Shown: positions 34,710 to 46,540, counted from the stretch's first letter. The stretch: 64,000 nucleotides of DNA from Diadema setosum (GCF_964275005.1 NC_092685.1:29720682-29784681); one strand, 5' to 3'. A program made the numbers and translations. Notes: a model not told the origin generated them from the letters alone.

Positions 34710-35408
34710 GTAAGGAATTGTTGGCACTGTATTTTTTTTTTTTGGTTTCATTCTTACTTTAGTATCTGTCTTAAAAAGTATGTTAATCAGTAGTACTGCA
34801 TTTGTCCCTTATGTTTTAACAGAAAGGGTTCATCACTGTTCAGTTGAGTTTTTTAATGATTGTATGCGGCTCCACTGGAGGATGTTTAGAGAAGTGTGGC
34901 ATGAGTAAATTGTGATGTTCTGATGATACCCAGATTTTTGTTTCACTATCAGAAGTACCAGTTATGCTACATTGAGTCCTCAAATTGAATCAAGCTTGTA
35001 TAAAATTCAAGATTGGTCTTTGAAAAATAGCATAAAATGAAATTGAGGGAAAACTGAAGTTTATCAAGAAAGATTGCGGCAATTGTTCGTGATAATCATA
35101 GTACACATGTGAAAATGTTTATTAATGACATAATATGCAAATCTTCAACCTAGGTTTTCAAAAGATTTATAAAATCTTCAATTTTCTGGATAGAATAATT
35201 CCAGAGAAAATGATGCATTCATTCATTTTAAGCAGTCATATAGTATTGTCGTCTGCTTATAGGATTTCAGGAAGTAGAACAATAAACCTTTATTATTTTA
35301 CTTTGTATTCCTGTGATAATTAATTGGCTGGGCAATTATACATTTTGGTCCACTTTGTCCTGGCATTGTTTTAATGATTACACCCTGTATGTTTCTCGCA
35401 TCGGACAG

Positions 35409-35474
35409 AGGCCAGGAGACAGTGCTGGTAATGTTGCAAGTCACCCTTCTGCTGCTCCATCGTCTGTAGCCGAG
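35409..35474 (+). CDS. Gene C cassette exon 2 (22 residues)
   Basis: 66 bases in phase 0 after CATCGGACAG, with the donor GAG|GTATGG. It encodes RPGDSAGNVASH followed by PSAAPSSVAE. It opens the first unit of the 1036-bp tandem repeat. Confidence 0.55.
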
Positions 35475-36444
35475 GTATGGGATTGTTGGTACTCAATTTT
35501 TTGTCGGTTTCATTCTTACTTTAGTAACCGTCTTCAAAATGTGTTAATCAATAGTGTTGCACCTGTCCCATCTGTCCCATATGTTTTAACAGAAGGGGTT
35601 CATCAGATTTCATGGGAACATTGAGATTCTTAGTATCCGCCTCCACTGGAGGATGTTTAGAGAAATGTGGCATAGGTAAAGTAATGATACCGGCATTCTG
35701 ATGTTACCCACATTTTTGTTTCACAATATATCAGAAGTACCAATTATGCTAAATTGATAGCTCAGGTTGAATCAAGTTTGCATAAAATTCAAGATGGGTT
35801 GTTGAAAAACAGCATAAAATGAAATTGTGGGAAAACTGAAGTTTATCAGGTAAGATTGGGGCAATTTTTTGTGGATATCAGAGTGCATGTGTGAAAACGT
35901 ATTTTAATGGTATGTGTGATTCTTCAAACCTGGGCTTTTACAGAATTTGAACAATTATCTTTTCTTTTCGGAGGGAAAAACTCCAGAAAAAATGACTAAT
36001 GTATTCATATTTAGGCAGCCATTTAATATTGTGGTCCGTTCATAAGATTTCCTGAATTCATGAGCCAAATATTTTACTTTGCTTAGATTCCTGTTACTGC
36101 GGGGCAATATCGTTTTGGTATTCGATTGCGGTAACTTTCAGTGATAATCATAGTGCACATGAGGAAACTTACATTATATTGTATAAACCTTCAACCCTAG
36201 GTTTTCACAAGATCTGGATAGAACACTCCCAGAGAAAATGATACATGTATTTATTTTTAGGCATTCAAATACAAGGTAGTATGTGGTCTGCTCAAGGGAT
36301 CCCTAGAAGTAGAAAAAGAAAAAGAAGATTTGCCTTCCTTCATTTCGCATTCCTGTTTTGGCTTGGCAATTGTAATTTTGGTCCACTTTACCCCTGCATT
36401 GCCGTAATTACTATACCCTGTATTATATTCTTCGCATCGAACAG

Positions 36445-36510
36445 AGTCCAGGAGACAGTGCTGGTAATGATGCAAGTTACCCTTCTGCTGATCCATCGTC
36501 TGTAGCCGAG
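36445..36510 (+). CDS. Gene C cassette exon 3 (22 residues)
   Basis: 66 bases in phase 0, with the same splice signals as cassette 2. It encodes SPGDSAGNDASY followed by PSADPSSVAE; two substitutions to Asp distinguish it from cassette 1. It is identical to cassettes 4 and 5. Confidence 0.55.
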
Positions 36511-37480
36511 GTATGGGATTGTTGGTACTCAATTTTTTGTCGGTTTCATTTCTACTTTAGTAACCGTCTTCAAAATGTGTTAATCAATAGTGTTGCACCT
36601 GTCCCATCTGTCCCATATGTTTTAACAGAAGAGGTTCATCAGATTTCATGGGAACATTGAGATTCTTAGTATCCGCCTCCACTGGAGGATGTTTAGAGAA
36701 ATGTGGCATAGGTAAAGTAATGATACCGGCATTCTGATGTTACCCACATTTTTGTTTCTCAATATATCAGAAGTACCAATTATGCTAAATTGATAGCTCA
36801 GGTTGAATCAAGTTTGCATAAAATTCAAGATGGGTTGTTGAAAAACAGCATAAAATGAAATTGTGGGAAAACTGAAGTTTATCAGGTAAGATTGGGGCAA
36901 TTTTTTGTGGATATCAGAGTGCATGTGTGAAAACGTATTTTAATGGTATGTGTGATTCTTCAAACCTGGGCTTTTACAGAATTTGAACAATTATCTTTTC
37001 TTTTCGGAGGGAAAAACTCCAGAAAAAATGACTAATGTATTCATATTTAGGCAGCCATTTAATATTGTGGTCCGTTCATAAGATTTCCTGAATTCATGAG
37101 CCAAATATTTTACTTTGCTTAGATTCCTGTTACTGCGGGGCAATATCGTTTTGGTATTCGATTGCGGTAACTTTCAGTGATAATCATAGTGCACATGAGG
37201 AAACTTACATTATATTGTATAAACCTTCAACCCTAGGTTTTCACAAGATCTGGATAGAACACTCCCAGAGAAAATGATACATGTATTTATTTTTAGGCAT
37301 TCAAATACAAGGTAGTATGTGGTCTGCTCAAGGGATCCCTAGAAGTAGAAAAAGAAAAAGAAGATTTGCCTTCCTTCATTTCGCATTCCTGTTTTGGCTT
37401 GGCAATTGTAATTTTGGTCCACTTTACCCCTGCATTGCCGTAATTACTATACCCTGTATTATATTCTTCGCATCGAACAG

Positions 37481-37546
37481 AGTCCAGGAGACAGTGCTGG
37501 TAATGATGCAAGTTACCCTTCTGCTGATCCATCGTCTGTAGCCGAG
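37481..37546 (+). CDS. Gene C cassette exon 4 (22 residues)
   Basis: Identical to cassette 3, exactly 1036 bases further on. Phase 0 at both ends. Confidence 0.55.
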
Positions 37547-38516
37547 GTATGGGATTGTTGGTACTCAATTTTTTGTCGGTTTCATTTCTACTTTAGTAAC
37601 CGTCTTCAAAATGTGTTAATCAATAGTGTTGCACCTGTCCCATCTGTCCCATATGTTTTAACAGAAGAGGTTCATCAGATTTCATGGGAACATTGAGATT
37701 CTTAGTATCCGCCTCCACTGGAGGATGTTTAGAGAAATGTGGCATAGGTAAAGTAATGATACCGGCATTCTGATGTTACCCACATTTTTGTTTCTCAATA
37801 TATCAGAAGTACCAATTATGCTAAATTGATAGCTCAGGTTGAATCAAGTTTGCATAAAATTCAAGATGGGTTGTTGAAAAACAGCATAAAATGAAATTGT
37901 GGGAAAACTGAAGTTTATCAGGTAAGATTGGGGCAATTTTTTGTGGATATCAGAGTGCATGTGTGAAAACGTATTTTAATGGTATGTGTGATTCTTCAAA
38001 CCTGGGCTTTTACAGAATTTGAACAATTATCTTTTCTTTTCGGAGGGAAAAACTCCAGAAAAAATGACTAATGTATTCATATTTAGGCAGCCATTTAATA
38101 TTGTGGTCCGTTCATAAGATTTCCTGAATTCATGAGCCAAATATTTTACTTTGCTTAGATTCCTGTTACTGCGGGGCAATATCGTTTTGGTATTCGATTG
38201 CGGTAACTTTCAGTGATAATCATAGTGCACATGAGGAAACTTACATTATATTGTATAAACCTTCAACCCTAGGTTTTCACAAGATCTGGATAGAACACTC
38301 CCAGAGAAAATGATACATGTATTTATTTTTAGGCATTCAAATACAAGGTAGTATGTGGTCTGCTCAAGGGATCCCTAGAAGTAGAAAAAGAAAAAGAAGA
38401 TTTGCCTTCCTTCATTTCGCATTCCTGTTTTGGCTTGGCAATTGTAATTTTGGTCCACTTTACCCCTGCATTGCCGTAATTACTATACCCTGTATTATAT
38501 TCTTCGCATCGAACAG

Positions 38517-38582
38517 AGTCCAGGAGACAGTGCTGGTAATGATGCAAGTTACCCTTCTGCTGATCCATCGTCTGTAGCCGAG
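38517..38582 (+). CDS. Gene C cassette exon 5 (22 residues)
   Basis: Identical to cassettes 3 and 4, with the donor GAG|GTATGG. It is the last copy: the tandem repeat ends about 50 bases later, at the start of the block shared with gene B. Confidence 0.55.
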
Positions 38583-39242
38583 GTATGGGATTGTTGGCAC
38601 TCCATTTTTTGTCGGTTTCATTCTTACTGTGTTGCACTCTTTATGTGTGTGTGTGTGTGTGTGTGTGAGTGTATGAGTGAGTGTGTGTCTGTGTGTGTCT
38701 GTGTGACTTTTAACGTCCGATGCTTTCTTGTCCGTGAGAGGTCAGTTTTCACCTAAAACAAACACAGTGCCGAGGATGAAATATTATTCATTGGGGAGTG
38801 GCATCAAAGAAAACCACGAACATTATTTGCAAAGATACTTAGTCTATTTTAACCTTAACCTCACCAGTAATGTCTCTTTATGCCAACAAATGTTTTGTGT
38901 TTTCTAATTGTCAATTCATTGGGTATACTTTTCCCAAACCATTGTTTCCTTTAGATTCACGGGTATCCTCATCAAAGCTATGTAGGTCTGCTTTACAAAA
39001 AAGCGATGTGGTGGCTGATTCCAGGCTGTTTGATTCATTAATTGTTGCTTCGCACACATCGAATCTTATATAATTCAAAGATGAATGAACGAAAAACAAG
39101 ATTTTTGAGGACGTAAATATCATATTTTGCTGTGGTTGTGCTTATTCTGGTTCTCTGGCTACTGCAATGTCATATTATATATCTACAAACCACACACAAG
39201 CTTATGTAAACACTCAAGTCATGTACTCCTTATGATCAACAG

Positions 39243-40430
39243 CCTCCAGATGTCGTTCAACAAGACCTAACACATCTCTGGGAGCGCGACGGCATTACTA
39301 TAGGCCATCTCAACTGCCAATCTCTGCCCCCCAAAATCGACGAGCTTCGATTGCTGCTATTCAGGACAAACGTAGATGTGATGACGCTAAGCGAGACGTG
39401 GCTAAAGAGAAGCATCAAGAATGATAGTCTTGCCGTGGCTGGTTACAGGATAGTCGCGAGGCGAGATGGACCCAAAAAGTCGATGTACAGCCAGCGCCCT
39501 CGAGGAGGAGTTATGGTGTACGTCAAGGAGGAGTTAGACGAGAGAGGCATTCATGCTCGCGGGTACGTGTATGACACTAGCCTGGAGGTGGTATATGTCG
39601 AATTAGATTTTGATCAACCGACGAAGCACAGAAAAAGTACCAAAGAGAGTGAACAAAACACCTGCAAAGGCAGAGGCAGACCTTCAGCAGCAGACGCAGC
39701 TGCAAAGCAACCTGAAAGATGCCAACAACGGACCGTACTTCGAGTTCTTGACGTTTACATCCCTCCTGGAACACGTGACCAGATTTCGGCTCTCCAGAAG
39801 TTACGCAGTGACATTAGTGATTTGAAAGAACAAGAACAGTGTAGGCCAATACGTGATCATAGCACCCTCGCAGATGTTCCAGAAGACAGGAGGACAAAAT
39901 GTCGATGTAAGACACATCATGTCATAATAGGAGACTTCAATTGCAACATCCAGGATGCTGACGCGGCCGCGGAGCAGAGATCCACTGTAGAAGCAAAACT
40001 GCGAACTCTCAAAGAGATAGAAGACAGCTGTCATCTCAAGCAGCTGATCAAGGATCCAACGAGAACGGCGCGTAGAAAATATGAAAGCAAGGGAAAAGAA
40101 AAGGTGAGTGAAACCACCATCGACTTGATCTACACCGACGGCAATGCCAAAGTCGGGTCCGGCGTCATCCGGGTCTCCTTGAGCGATCATTTCATGGTGT
40201 ACTGCTCTGTGACTGTTCCTGGGGGCAATATGAAAAATGTTTGCAAAGACAAGAAATTCACAGGGAATCGGGACCAAGAAGCTCTCCGGAAATTTTCCTC
40301 CCAGTATCCAAGATCCAAGATCAACAAGAACGTCTTTCATTTGATGAAAAATCGTGACTTGGCGCACGCGAACAGCGAATGGGACGACTATGATAGACTG
40401 CGTCATAAGGTCAAAAGGTTAAAGGCATAA
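39243..40430 (+). CDS. Gene C, exon 3: LINE-type EEP endonuclease domain (terminal exon)
   Basis: It encodes 395 residues after the phase-0 acceptor AG at 39241-39242. It is very close to gene B exon 3 and keeps HLNCQS, SETWL, RGGVMVYV, DVYIPPGT, GDFN, IDLIYTD and SDH. The second basic spacer before GDFN is about 20 residues shorter than in gene B. An in-frame TAA upstream of the acceptor, where gene B reads TTA, rules out translation from the upstream Met seen in gene B. The last codons are altered by a MITE insertion: RLT-stop became RLKA-stop, with the stop supplied by the MITE. Exons 1 and 2 with this exon give 516 residues, plus 22 per cassette used. Confidence 0.8.
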   Translation, partial: PPDVVQQDLTHLWERDGITIGHLNCQSLPPKIDELRLLLFRTNVDVMTLSETWLKRSIKNDSLAVAGYRIVARRDGPKKSMYSQRPRGGVMVYVKEELDERGIHARGYVYDTSLEVVYVELDFDQPTKHRKSTKESEQNTCKGRGRPSAADAAAKQPERCQQRTVLRVLDVYIPPGTRDQISALQKLRSDISDLKEQEQCRPIRDHSTLADVPEDRRTKCRCKTHHVIIGDFNCNIQDADAAAEQRSTVEAKLRTLKEIEDSCHLKQLIKDPTRTARRKYESKGKEKVSETTIDLIYTDGNAKVGSGVIRVSLSDHFMVYCSVTVPGGNMKNVCKDKKFTGNRDQEALRKFSSQYPRSKINKNVFHLMKNRDLAHANSEWDDYDRLRHKVKRLKA

Positions 40431-40771
40431 TTTACCATTTGCAGATGAAAGCATTAGTGCTTTAAAATAGTTCTAAAATGTGAGTTAGGGATAGAAACAA
40501 CCACTGTCGAAATTTGAATCCGTATAATCGATGTTAAGTGTTGTTAAATACACAAAATGTGAACAATAGTTATAATAAAAATGTTTCCAGACTAAACCGT
40601 ATACAGTTACGGTTTATTGAGAAAAACCCTGATATCTCCTTATATTTTAGGTTTTATTGCAAATATTTCATATGGTAGGATGTTTTATGATACAACAGAC
40701 CTACACATATGCATCAAATGTGATATCTGGAACATTTTTGAAATCACTGCTCCCAAAGGTAAACTGGACCT
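40423..40771. mobile_element. TTAA MITE inserted in the last codons of gene C
   Basis: A 349-bp insert flanked by TTAA (40419-40422 and 40772-40775). Imperfect terminal inverted repeats: AGGCATAATTTACCATTTGC on the left, AGGTCCAGTTTACCTTTGGG from the right. Gene B has the uninterrupted site AGGTTAACCTGAGG, so insertion and target duplication are directly shown. Confidence 0.9.
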
Positions 40772-41361
40772 TTAACCTGAGGGATCTCTTCAGTTTTCTG
40801 GCGATTTTTCTTCGTTATGACAAGCAGTTATAGAACATCTCGTAACTATGTCATTGGCACATGCAGTCGTCCCTTATTTGAATTTCGTACGAGATGGTTG
40901 TGTTCAGTTTGCCGTAAATCCAATCGAATTGTAAATGACTTCACCTAAAAAATCGTTGAAAAAAACGGCAGAAAGGTCTTTTTTTTTGGGGGGGGGATGA
41001 GTTGAGAGATTATGACCAATTTGTTTGACCCTGTTACGGTCTTTTCACTGCCATGATGACACTTCATACTAGGCTAACTTATTTATTACTTTTTATCATA
41101 GCGGACTGTGTTTCGTGCTTGAATGTGACGTAAGATTCAGAATTTCTAGAGAAATATCTTCTGCAAAGGTATCATTAAACAATGCGTTCCTATAAATCCA
41201 TGTAACCATGTATGAAAAATCAAAGGTATTAATGTACACCTGCAAAGGTAAAGTTGCTGTGTCCCCACCATTGATTGCACAGTGCTGGCTCTAGGCTTAA
41301 ATTGAAGCCATCGCAAGTGCTATACAGGGAAAGCTCCTGCTCGAACTCTCATACTAGTATA

Positions 41362-41525
41362 CAAATATACCAGGCCTGAGAGGCTCTGGTTGAAACTATG
41401 CGCATGAGGTGACTTCAGTAGCACTATTTTCTGAGGGGCGCAGCCCCGAAGAAAATAGTGCTACTGAAGTCACCGAAGGCACATAGTTTCAACCGGTGCC
41501 TCGAAAAAATGGCCGGGTATATTTG
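41362..41525. repeat. Long hairpin
   Basis: Arms of about 75 bases: CAAATATACCAGGCC, GGTTGAAACTATG and GTGACTTCAGTAGCACTATT on the left are mirrored on the right around a GGGGCGCAGCCCC centre. Confidence 0.8.
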
Positions 41526-43881
41526 TTTTATATCCCTCCCAATGAATTTAAGAGTATTCGACTGCTGGTATTCTGTAATTTACCCCCTCTTTTAGGGAAT
41601 CTTGCTTTACTCTATTCAAGAAGATTGACAAGTCATTCACGCTCGGGAAAGCAGTTCAGCAGGAGGGCAGCGCGTACGCGTACTATGAAGAGACAACTGC
41701 GCGCTCAGCCGCTAAAGTGTATAGTAAGGGTACTAGGTCTCGCGCAGGGACTTAATGATCGCGCATAGCGTAACTGCGTATAGCAAGCAATATTACGCGT
41801 AGGACTAAGCGCAAAATTTGCCGATACGCCCATGGAATAAAAATACCTGACAACCGCTAAACATGAGAAGAAAGCAGGTAAGAAATTTTGATTTCAAACA
41901 AATTTTGCACCCAATTTCCAATTTTTTGGAACAAATTTTTCACTAAATTTCCAATTTTTTACCTTATAATTTACCTACCTTAGCTTAAAATCTTTTCTTA
42001 AGGATGTTGTAGCCTAGACGTGTCGTCTCGCTTGTCTCGTTCGTATGATCGTAGCCGACAGAATTCGTAATTTGTTCGATCGATCGTTGATAATATTCTA
42101 CGAAAGCCGAAGCACGCTACAGCCGCAGAGAGGGGCAGACACTTTCACGCATGAAACTACATAGGGCAGCTGCGCGATCTTTACATACCCCGAGAAGGTG
42201 AACGCATAAAAAAATGTCCGACATACAAACGGCGACAGCGCACTACTCCGTCATCGTATCATCAGGAGATTCTGGGAGGTGATTTTTCTGTATTTTCGTG
42301 ATATTCATTGAGAAATTCAGGTACGATTATGGAATAACTTCTATTATAAGAGCATTTCAAATTTTCGTGCGCGATATCTAGACCCCTCAACCATACTCGG
42401 TGCCGGTGCATTGCTGTACAACGTACACTGTACTAGTACTGGTAAACATGCGCAAACTGCAAACTCACTACGCGCTTCATACATATCCCTTCTCTCTCTC
42501 TCGTCATATTTTCCTTTCTTTGTTTTTTTTTTTTTTGTTTTTTTTACCATATATTGTGTATATATTGTATATTTCTGTACATTTTTTTTTCTTTTCATCA
42601 ATCGCATTTCATTCTTATTTTGTTTGTTATAGTTGTTTTGTACACTTTTCAGAGTTATTTGCAATTATTATTTATTGATATTATAATGTGCTATATGTTT
42701 TTTATTGGACTCCGATACCCAGAGTTTGGGTTGTGAGTAAATAAACTTTCAACTTTCAACTTTCATGCAATACGCCTACTAGTATCCGATCTGTCAACAA
42801 GTACGTTGGTGCAGTGATGTGCGTGCTCGCTCGAGCTGATCAACGATGTGACTGTGAGCTGCAGTTGATTGTGTTTTCTGTCGTCTTTCTAGCTGTCTGT
42901 ACATGAATATTATATGGACTATCATTTCCTGTTAAAAATGCAAGTATACATTGTAAATTTGGGTAGCATTCAGTAACAGCGAGTCTAAGGTTAGATTAGG
43001 CACTGATGGAAGAGTGCCACTGTTCGTGTGATTCGTGTTCTAACGTAAACAGTTAACATTAGACTCTAACTCGTTAGACACTCTAAAAAATAATTATTAG
43101 GATGAGATTACGGCCACTATAAGGGTATAGGCCTACTGTTAAACAGGTAGAACTAACGTTTATAGGCTTAACTAGATCTAACTTGCGCTAACGTTAGAAA
43201 TAATGGCATAAGCAGGCCTTCTATCTAGCAGTTACTGCAGTTTGTCAACATCTTTTGGGTGGGTCGCTCGCGGTTAGTGAACTGCGAGACCAACTTTCAA
43301 ACGGCGAAGCATGAACTCCCCAAAATTAGACCGTCCTACAATGGGATATAGGCATAGACACTACCTCAAATTTAGCATACCGTAGTTAGGGGATCACACT
43401 TTCTCATTATACATTGCACCAAATCCTTTGAACGATCTTCTGTGGGCATATATCTCTACGAGTCACGACATGAATCTTCAAAACCAGGGCCAAATGAGGA
43501 CGTCGAAGAGCCCTAGCTTGCTTATTGTTGTTGTCTAATTATAGATCTACGATATCGCCTACTCTGTTGTTTAACGTAATACAAAACTGAATGCCATGAT
43601 CACCTTTTTAGGTAGAATGAGGGCTTTATAAGAGTCTCGAGTCTCCGAGTCTCTAACGATACACGAGTGTATGCGTGCCTTGTGGTTCTCGCGAAGTGAA
43701 GGCGCCGCGATACCCATTCATTTGTACATGAAATCTCTCGCGAAGCGAAGGTGCTGCGATACCCATTCATTTACACGTGAAATATTTCGCGTCGCGACGC
43801 GAAGCAAAAAAGGCGCGAAAATCACCAGCGTGGTATTGACCGATTCGGGTTCGTTGAGGGCAGCAGACATTTTACGGCACA

Positions 43882-44120
43882 GGGCGCAGCCATAGTGGGT
43901 GTATCAGCCGACCCCCCCTGCTCTCCCCCACCCCCGGGCAACATGTTTATCACGCACTTGTAACAAAGGTTCGCGCACTAAGCAAGCATTCGCGCACTCA
44001 GTACGAGACGCCTATTGGCTAAAGCAGTTTTTCATTCTGCGCGCGTGCTAATGTAGGGAGAGGGGTGGGGGAGTGCGGAGGGGGGGGGGGTCGGCTGATA
44101 CACCCACTATGGCTGCGCCC
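43882..44120. mobile_element. GGGCGCAGCC MITE (239 bp)
   Basis: Terminal inverted repeats of about 35 bases, GGGCGCAGCCATAGTGGGTG on the left and its exact complement on the right, continue into C runs on the left and G runs on the right. No target duplication is evident. Confidence 0.8.
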
Positions 44121-44779
44121 ATGCCAAAAATACACATAGCGCGTCACAGAATCGGTCAATAGTTTTTACCATTTTCCCTAGGGAGAATAGTCATACGCGT
44201 ATTTGTATGGTAGAATTATGTTTTGTTGTTTACAGTGCTCTCGACCAATCAGAGGACGAGAAGCAATTTGTGAGGGATATAATGCTTTCTAATCACTACT
44301 AACGTTCGAACTGTTCTTTTATTAACTCGCCTTAGCGTTATTTTAGCCAAATCATCATAGCGGAGAATTGTGAGTTTGTTTACAGTACTTCACCTCAGCA
44401 ACATCATCTTTCATTGTAACATCGTGCAATTCAGTCACCGACTGCAATACAATTGAAATTAAACCTTTATTGCTTGCTTGATTGATTGATTGATGGATTG
44501 ATTGATTGATGGATTAATTCTCTTTTCACGCTTCACGTCTACAGTACTTACTCGATATACTTCTGACCATGCTGGTCGCTGTCCCTGTTGCATTTGCTTG
44601 TCTCTCCAATTCTCATGTCAGTCTCAATTGTCTCATATTGTCCTATTGTAATGTATGTCAGTCTTGTTCAAAATTTCTTTGCGACAAGTAAAACCGTTAA
44701 CGACAATGGAAACTGTTTGCGAATTTGATTGCAATTGTTTACGAATTTGATTACAACTGTTTACGAAACCTGACGAAAC

Positions 44780-44876
44780 CTAAAATTCCCTATAGAATTC
44801 GATACGCTCGCAAACATTCGTTGCTCGGTGTGATACCCTTAACGAACCTTGAAATTCCCTAGAATTCGCTACGCTC
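44780..44876. repeat. Short tandem repeat at the LTR insertion site
   Basis: The stretch GAATTCGATACGCTCGCAAA with ATTCGTTGCTCGGT is followed about 70 bases later by a second unit starting GAATTCGCTACGCTC. The second unit is cut by the LTR element and resumes at 52478 with GCAAACATTCGCAGCTCGGT. Confidence 0.7.
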
Positions 44877-45054
44877 CGCCAGTGTGTTATACTGCCCTCT
44901 TACGGGCAGTGTTTGAGATGTATGTTATATTGTTGTTGTACAACCTTCACCCCTTTCGGCCGGCAGTTTGTGTTGCGTGAGCGTAATAAAGTTTGCTTAA
45001 ACCTTAACTATTGTGACTGGTTATCCATCCCCGAACGATGTTCTTTTAATGGCG
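44877..45054 (+). repeat. 5' LTR (178 bp)
   Basis: It differs from the 3' LTR at 52300-52477 at two positions. It begins CGCCAGTGTG and ends TTAATGGCG, and contains an ACTGCCC/GGGCAGT hairpin near the start and an AATAAA signal near 44986. A tRNA primer-site-like TGGTGGCAGC follows at once. Confidence 0.85.
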
Positions 45055-45298
45055 TGGTGGCAGCTACATGGGATAAAGTACCCTGCTCTTCCCTCATTAC
45101 CGATGGATTTTATGCATGATATGGCAGCCAGTTGGTCGGCAAAAACGTGTCGTGATAGGTAGTTATGGTTTGCTCGCATCTGCTGTAGTCCCATACGTAG
45201 CCCTTGAATGGCTGTTCCCTGTCCCCTTTTGAGGCAACGACCTCGCACCCAGGCCCGAGAGAGAGGCCGCCCCTACCAGTATTGTAACCAGAAGTACA

Positions 45299-46540
45299 AT
45301 GTACCAGGTACCTTACCGTGTTTATGATTCTGAGCCAATTCAAATCAAAAGAAATGAAAGCAGAAATGAATGGATGACCGAAGATGATTATGTCGGTCTT
45401 GATTATGATGATTTCTGTGACGATTATGATGATGAAAGTTATGACAGTTGTGATGAGCCCTTCGGGGACCCAAACCAACCTCGTCCCCATGATGATAGAG
45501 TATTGCATGCTACTCGGTATGATGCAGTCGGTCCCAGTACATGTAGCAGTAGACATCCTGTCCCTATGTGTATGAGTAGTTTTAGTGAGTCCAGTCATTC
45601 TACCGTTAGACATAAAGTTCACAGTTGCCCAATATGTCTCGTTGCCAATCGTCCGAACCAGCATCACATCAGTGATTGCTCATTCCTGCCAGAGCATGAA
45701 AGAGATATCATTACGTGTGCTCGCCAAGCGGCTTCCATCCTTGGCTACTCTGATTCCCTGTGTCCATATGACAATCATCTGGATGATTATGATGAGCTAG
45801 AGTCAGAATGTGATTTCTCCGAAGTTGATGAATGTTGTGATGATCGTAATGACAGTGCTTTGGCTACAGATATTGTCTGCTTGTCTACTAGAGTATGTGT
45901 TGCTGATCCAGACAGTAGTCTTGGAGATGCAAAGGGTATGTCAGATTTAGACTGGCCAATAGGGGTTCACGACAATTCCTTTTGCTATGATAGTGGCTCA
46001 TCGGAGTCGGATGAATTCCACTTCCGGGTTGACCAGTTGCCACAGTCTCCAGTAGCTAGTCCCTCAGTGTTGCCTGAAAAGGCTTGTATGTCTCCCTACA
46101 TTGACCTTGACCATGGTCAGCAGACTATCCGCGTTACTCTTGCCAGTGGTTCGCCACAGAACTTCATTGGCTATTCAGTGTTCAAGAGTCTCGGAGGTGT
46201 TTTTTCGGACTCTTCTGAGGCTTATCCAGTTGATCATCCTTCACCGTATGCAGTTGTAGGAGGGACGTGCCTCACACTTACCAGAGATGGAAAGACATTT
46301 CTCTTTGAAGGGTTAGTTGTTGACTCTCCGGATGTTATAATTGAGGCAGGCATTCCGTTCATAGTGTTGCACGACATTACCATCCGTCCCGCAAAGCGCA
46401 GTATCACAATTGGTGATGGACCTTCATACACCTATGGTCCTGATCCTACACCAGAGGTAGATATTCGTCTTTCCCGCACACCTCCGATGTCTCTCAGCCT
46501 CCCCGGTACAACTCGCCTTCATCTATCTCTGATGATGTGA
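45299..46540 (+). mobile_element. Gag/protease region of the Ty3/gypsy element
   Basis: A long frame of 413 codons. A Cys/His cluster (CPICL...HHISDC) followed by FLPEHER matches the zinc-knuckle region of invertebrate gypsy elements. Downstream, VTLASGSPQNFIG lies in the place of the retropepsin segment, and GLVVD, AGIPF and RPAKRSITIGD match the conserved flank after that protease. The N-terminal part is very acidic. Confidence 0.7.

Larger units (their letters stand above)
35409..38630 (+). repeat. 1036-bp tandem repeat carrying a cassette exon
   Basis: Units begin at 35409, 36445 and 37481, with a partial unit at 38517-38630. The second and third appear identical; the first differs by a modest number of changes. 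Older, shorter relatives lie around 34580-35340 and 31740-32100. Each unit holds one 66-base cassette exon and about 970 bases of intron. Confidence 0.9.
41353..44286. mobile_element. 2.9-kb insertion in the 3' flank of gene C (unclassified)
   Basis: The gene B flank runs continuously from CTCATAC to TTCTAGTCAC at about 18145-18160; the gene C flank is interrupted at the matching point. No transposase frame is recognised. Short TATATCCCTC-type sequences lie near both ends in inverted orientation. It contains a foldback (41362-41525) and a MITE (43882-44120), so it is probably composite. Confidence 0.65.
38620..44400 (+). repeat. Paralogous block around gene C exon 3 (matches 15670-18330)
   Basis: The same sequence order as around gene B exon 3, expanded by the MITE at 40423 and the insertion at 41353-44286. 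A TG/GT microsatellite at 38646-38700 corresponds to the shorter one at 15693. Confidence 0.8.

Noticed and set aside
36257-38637. Open frames on the minus strand repeated with the 1036-bp unit
   Set aside because: They only mirror the tandem repeat and cross the cassette exons antisense, with no conserved protein features in the older units.
45110-45667. Minus-strand 185-residue frame
   Set aside because: It is the shadow of the acidic Gag/protease frame, whose GAT/GAC codons read as Ile/Val on the other strand.
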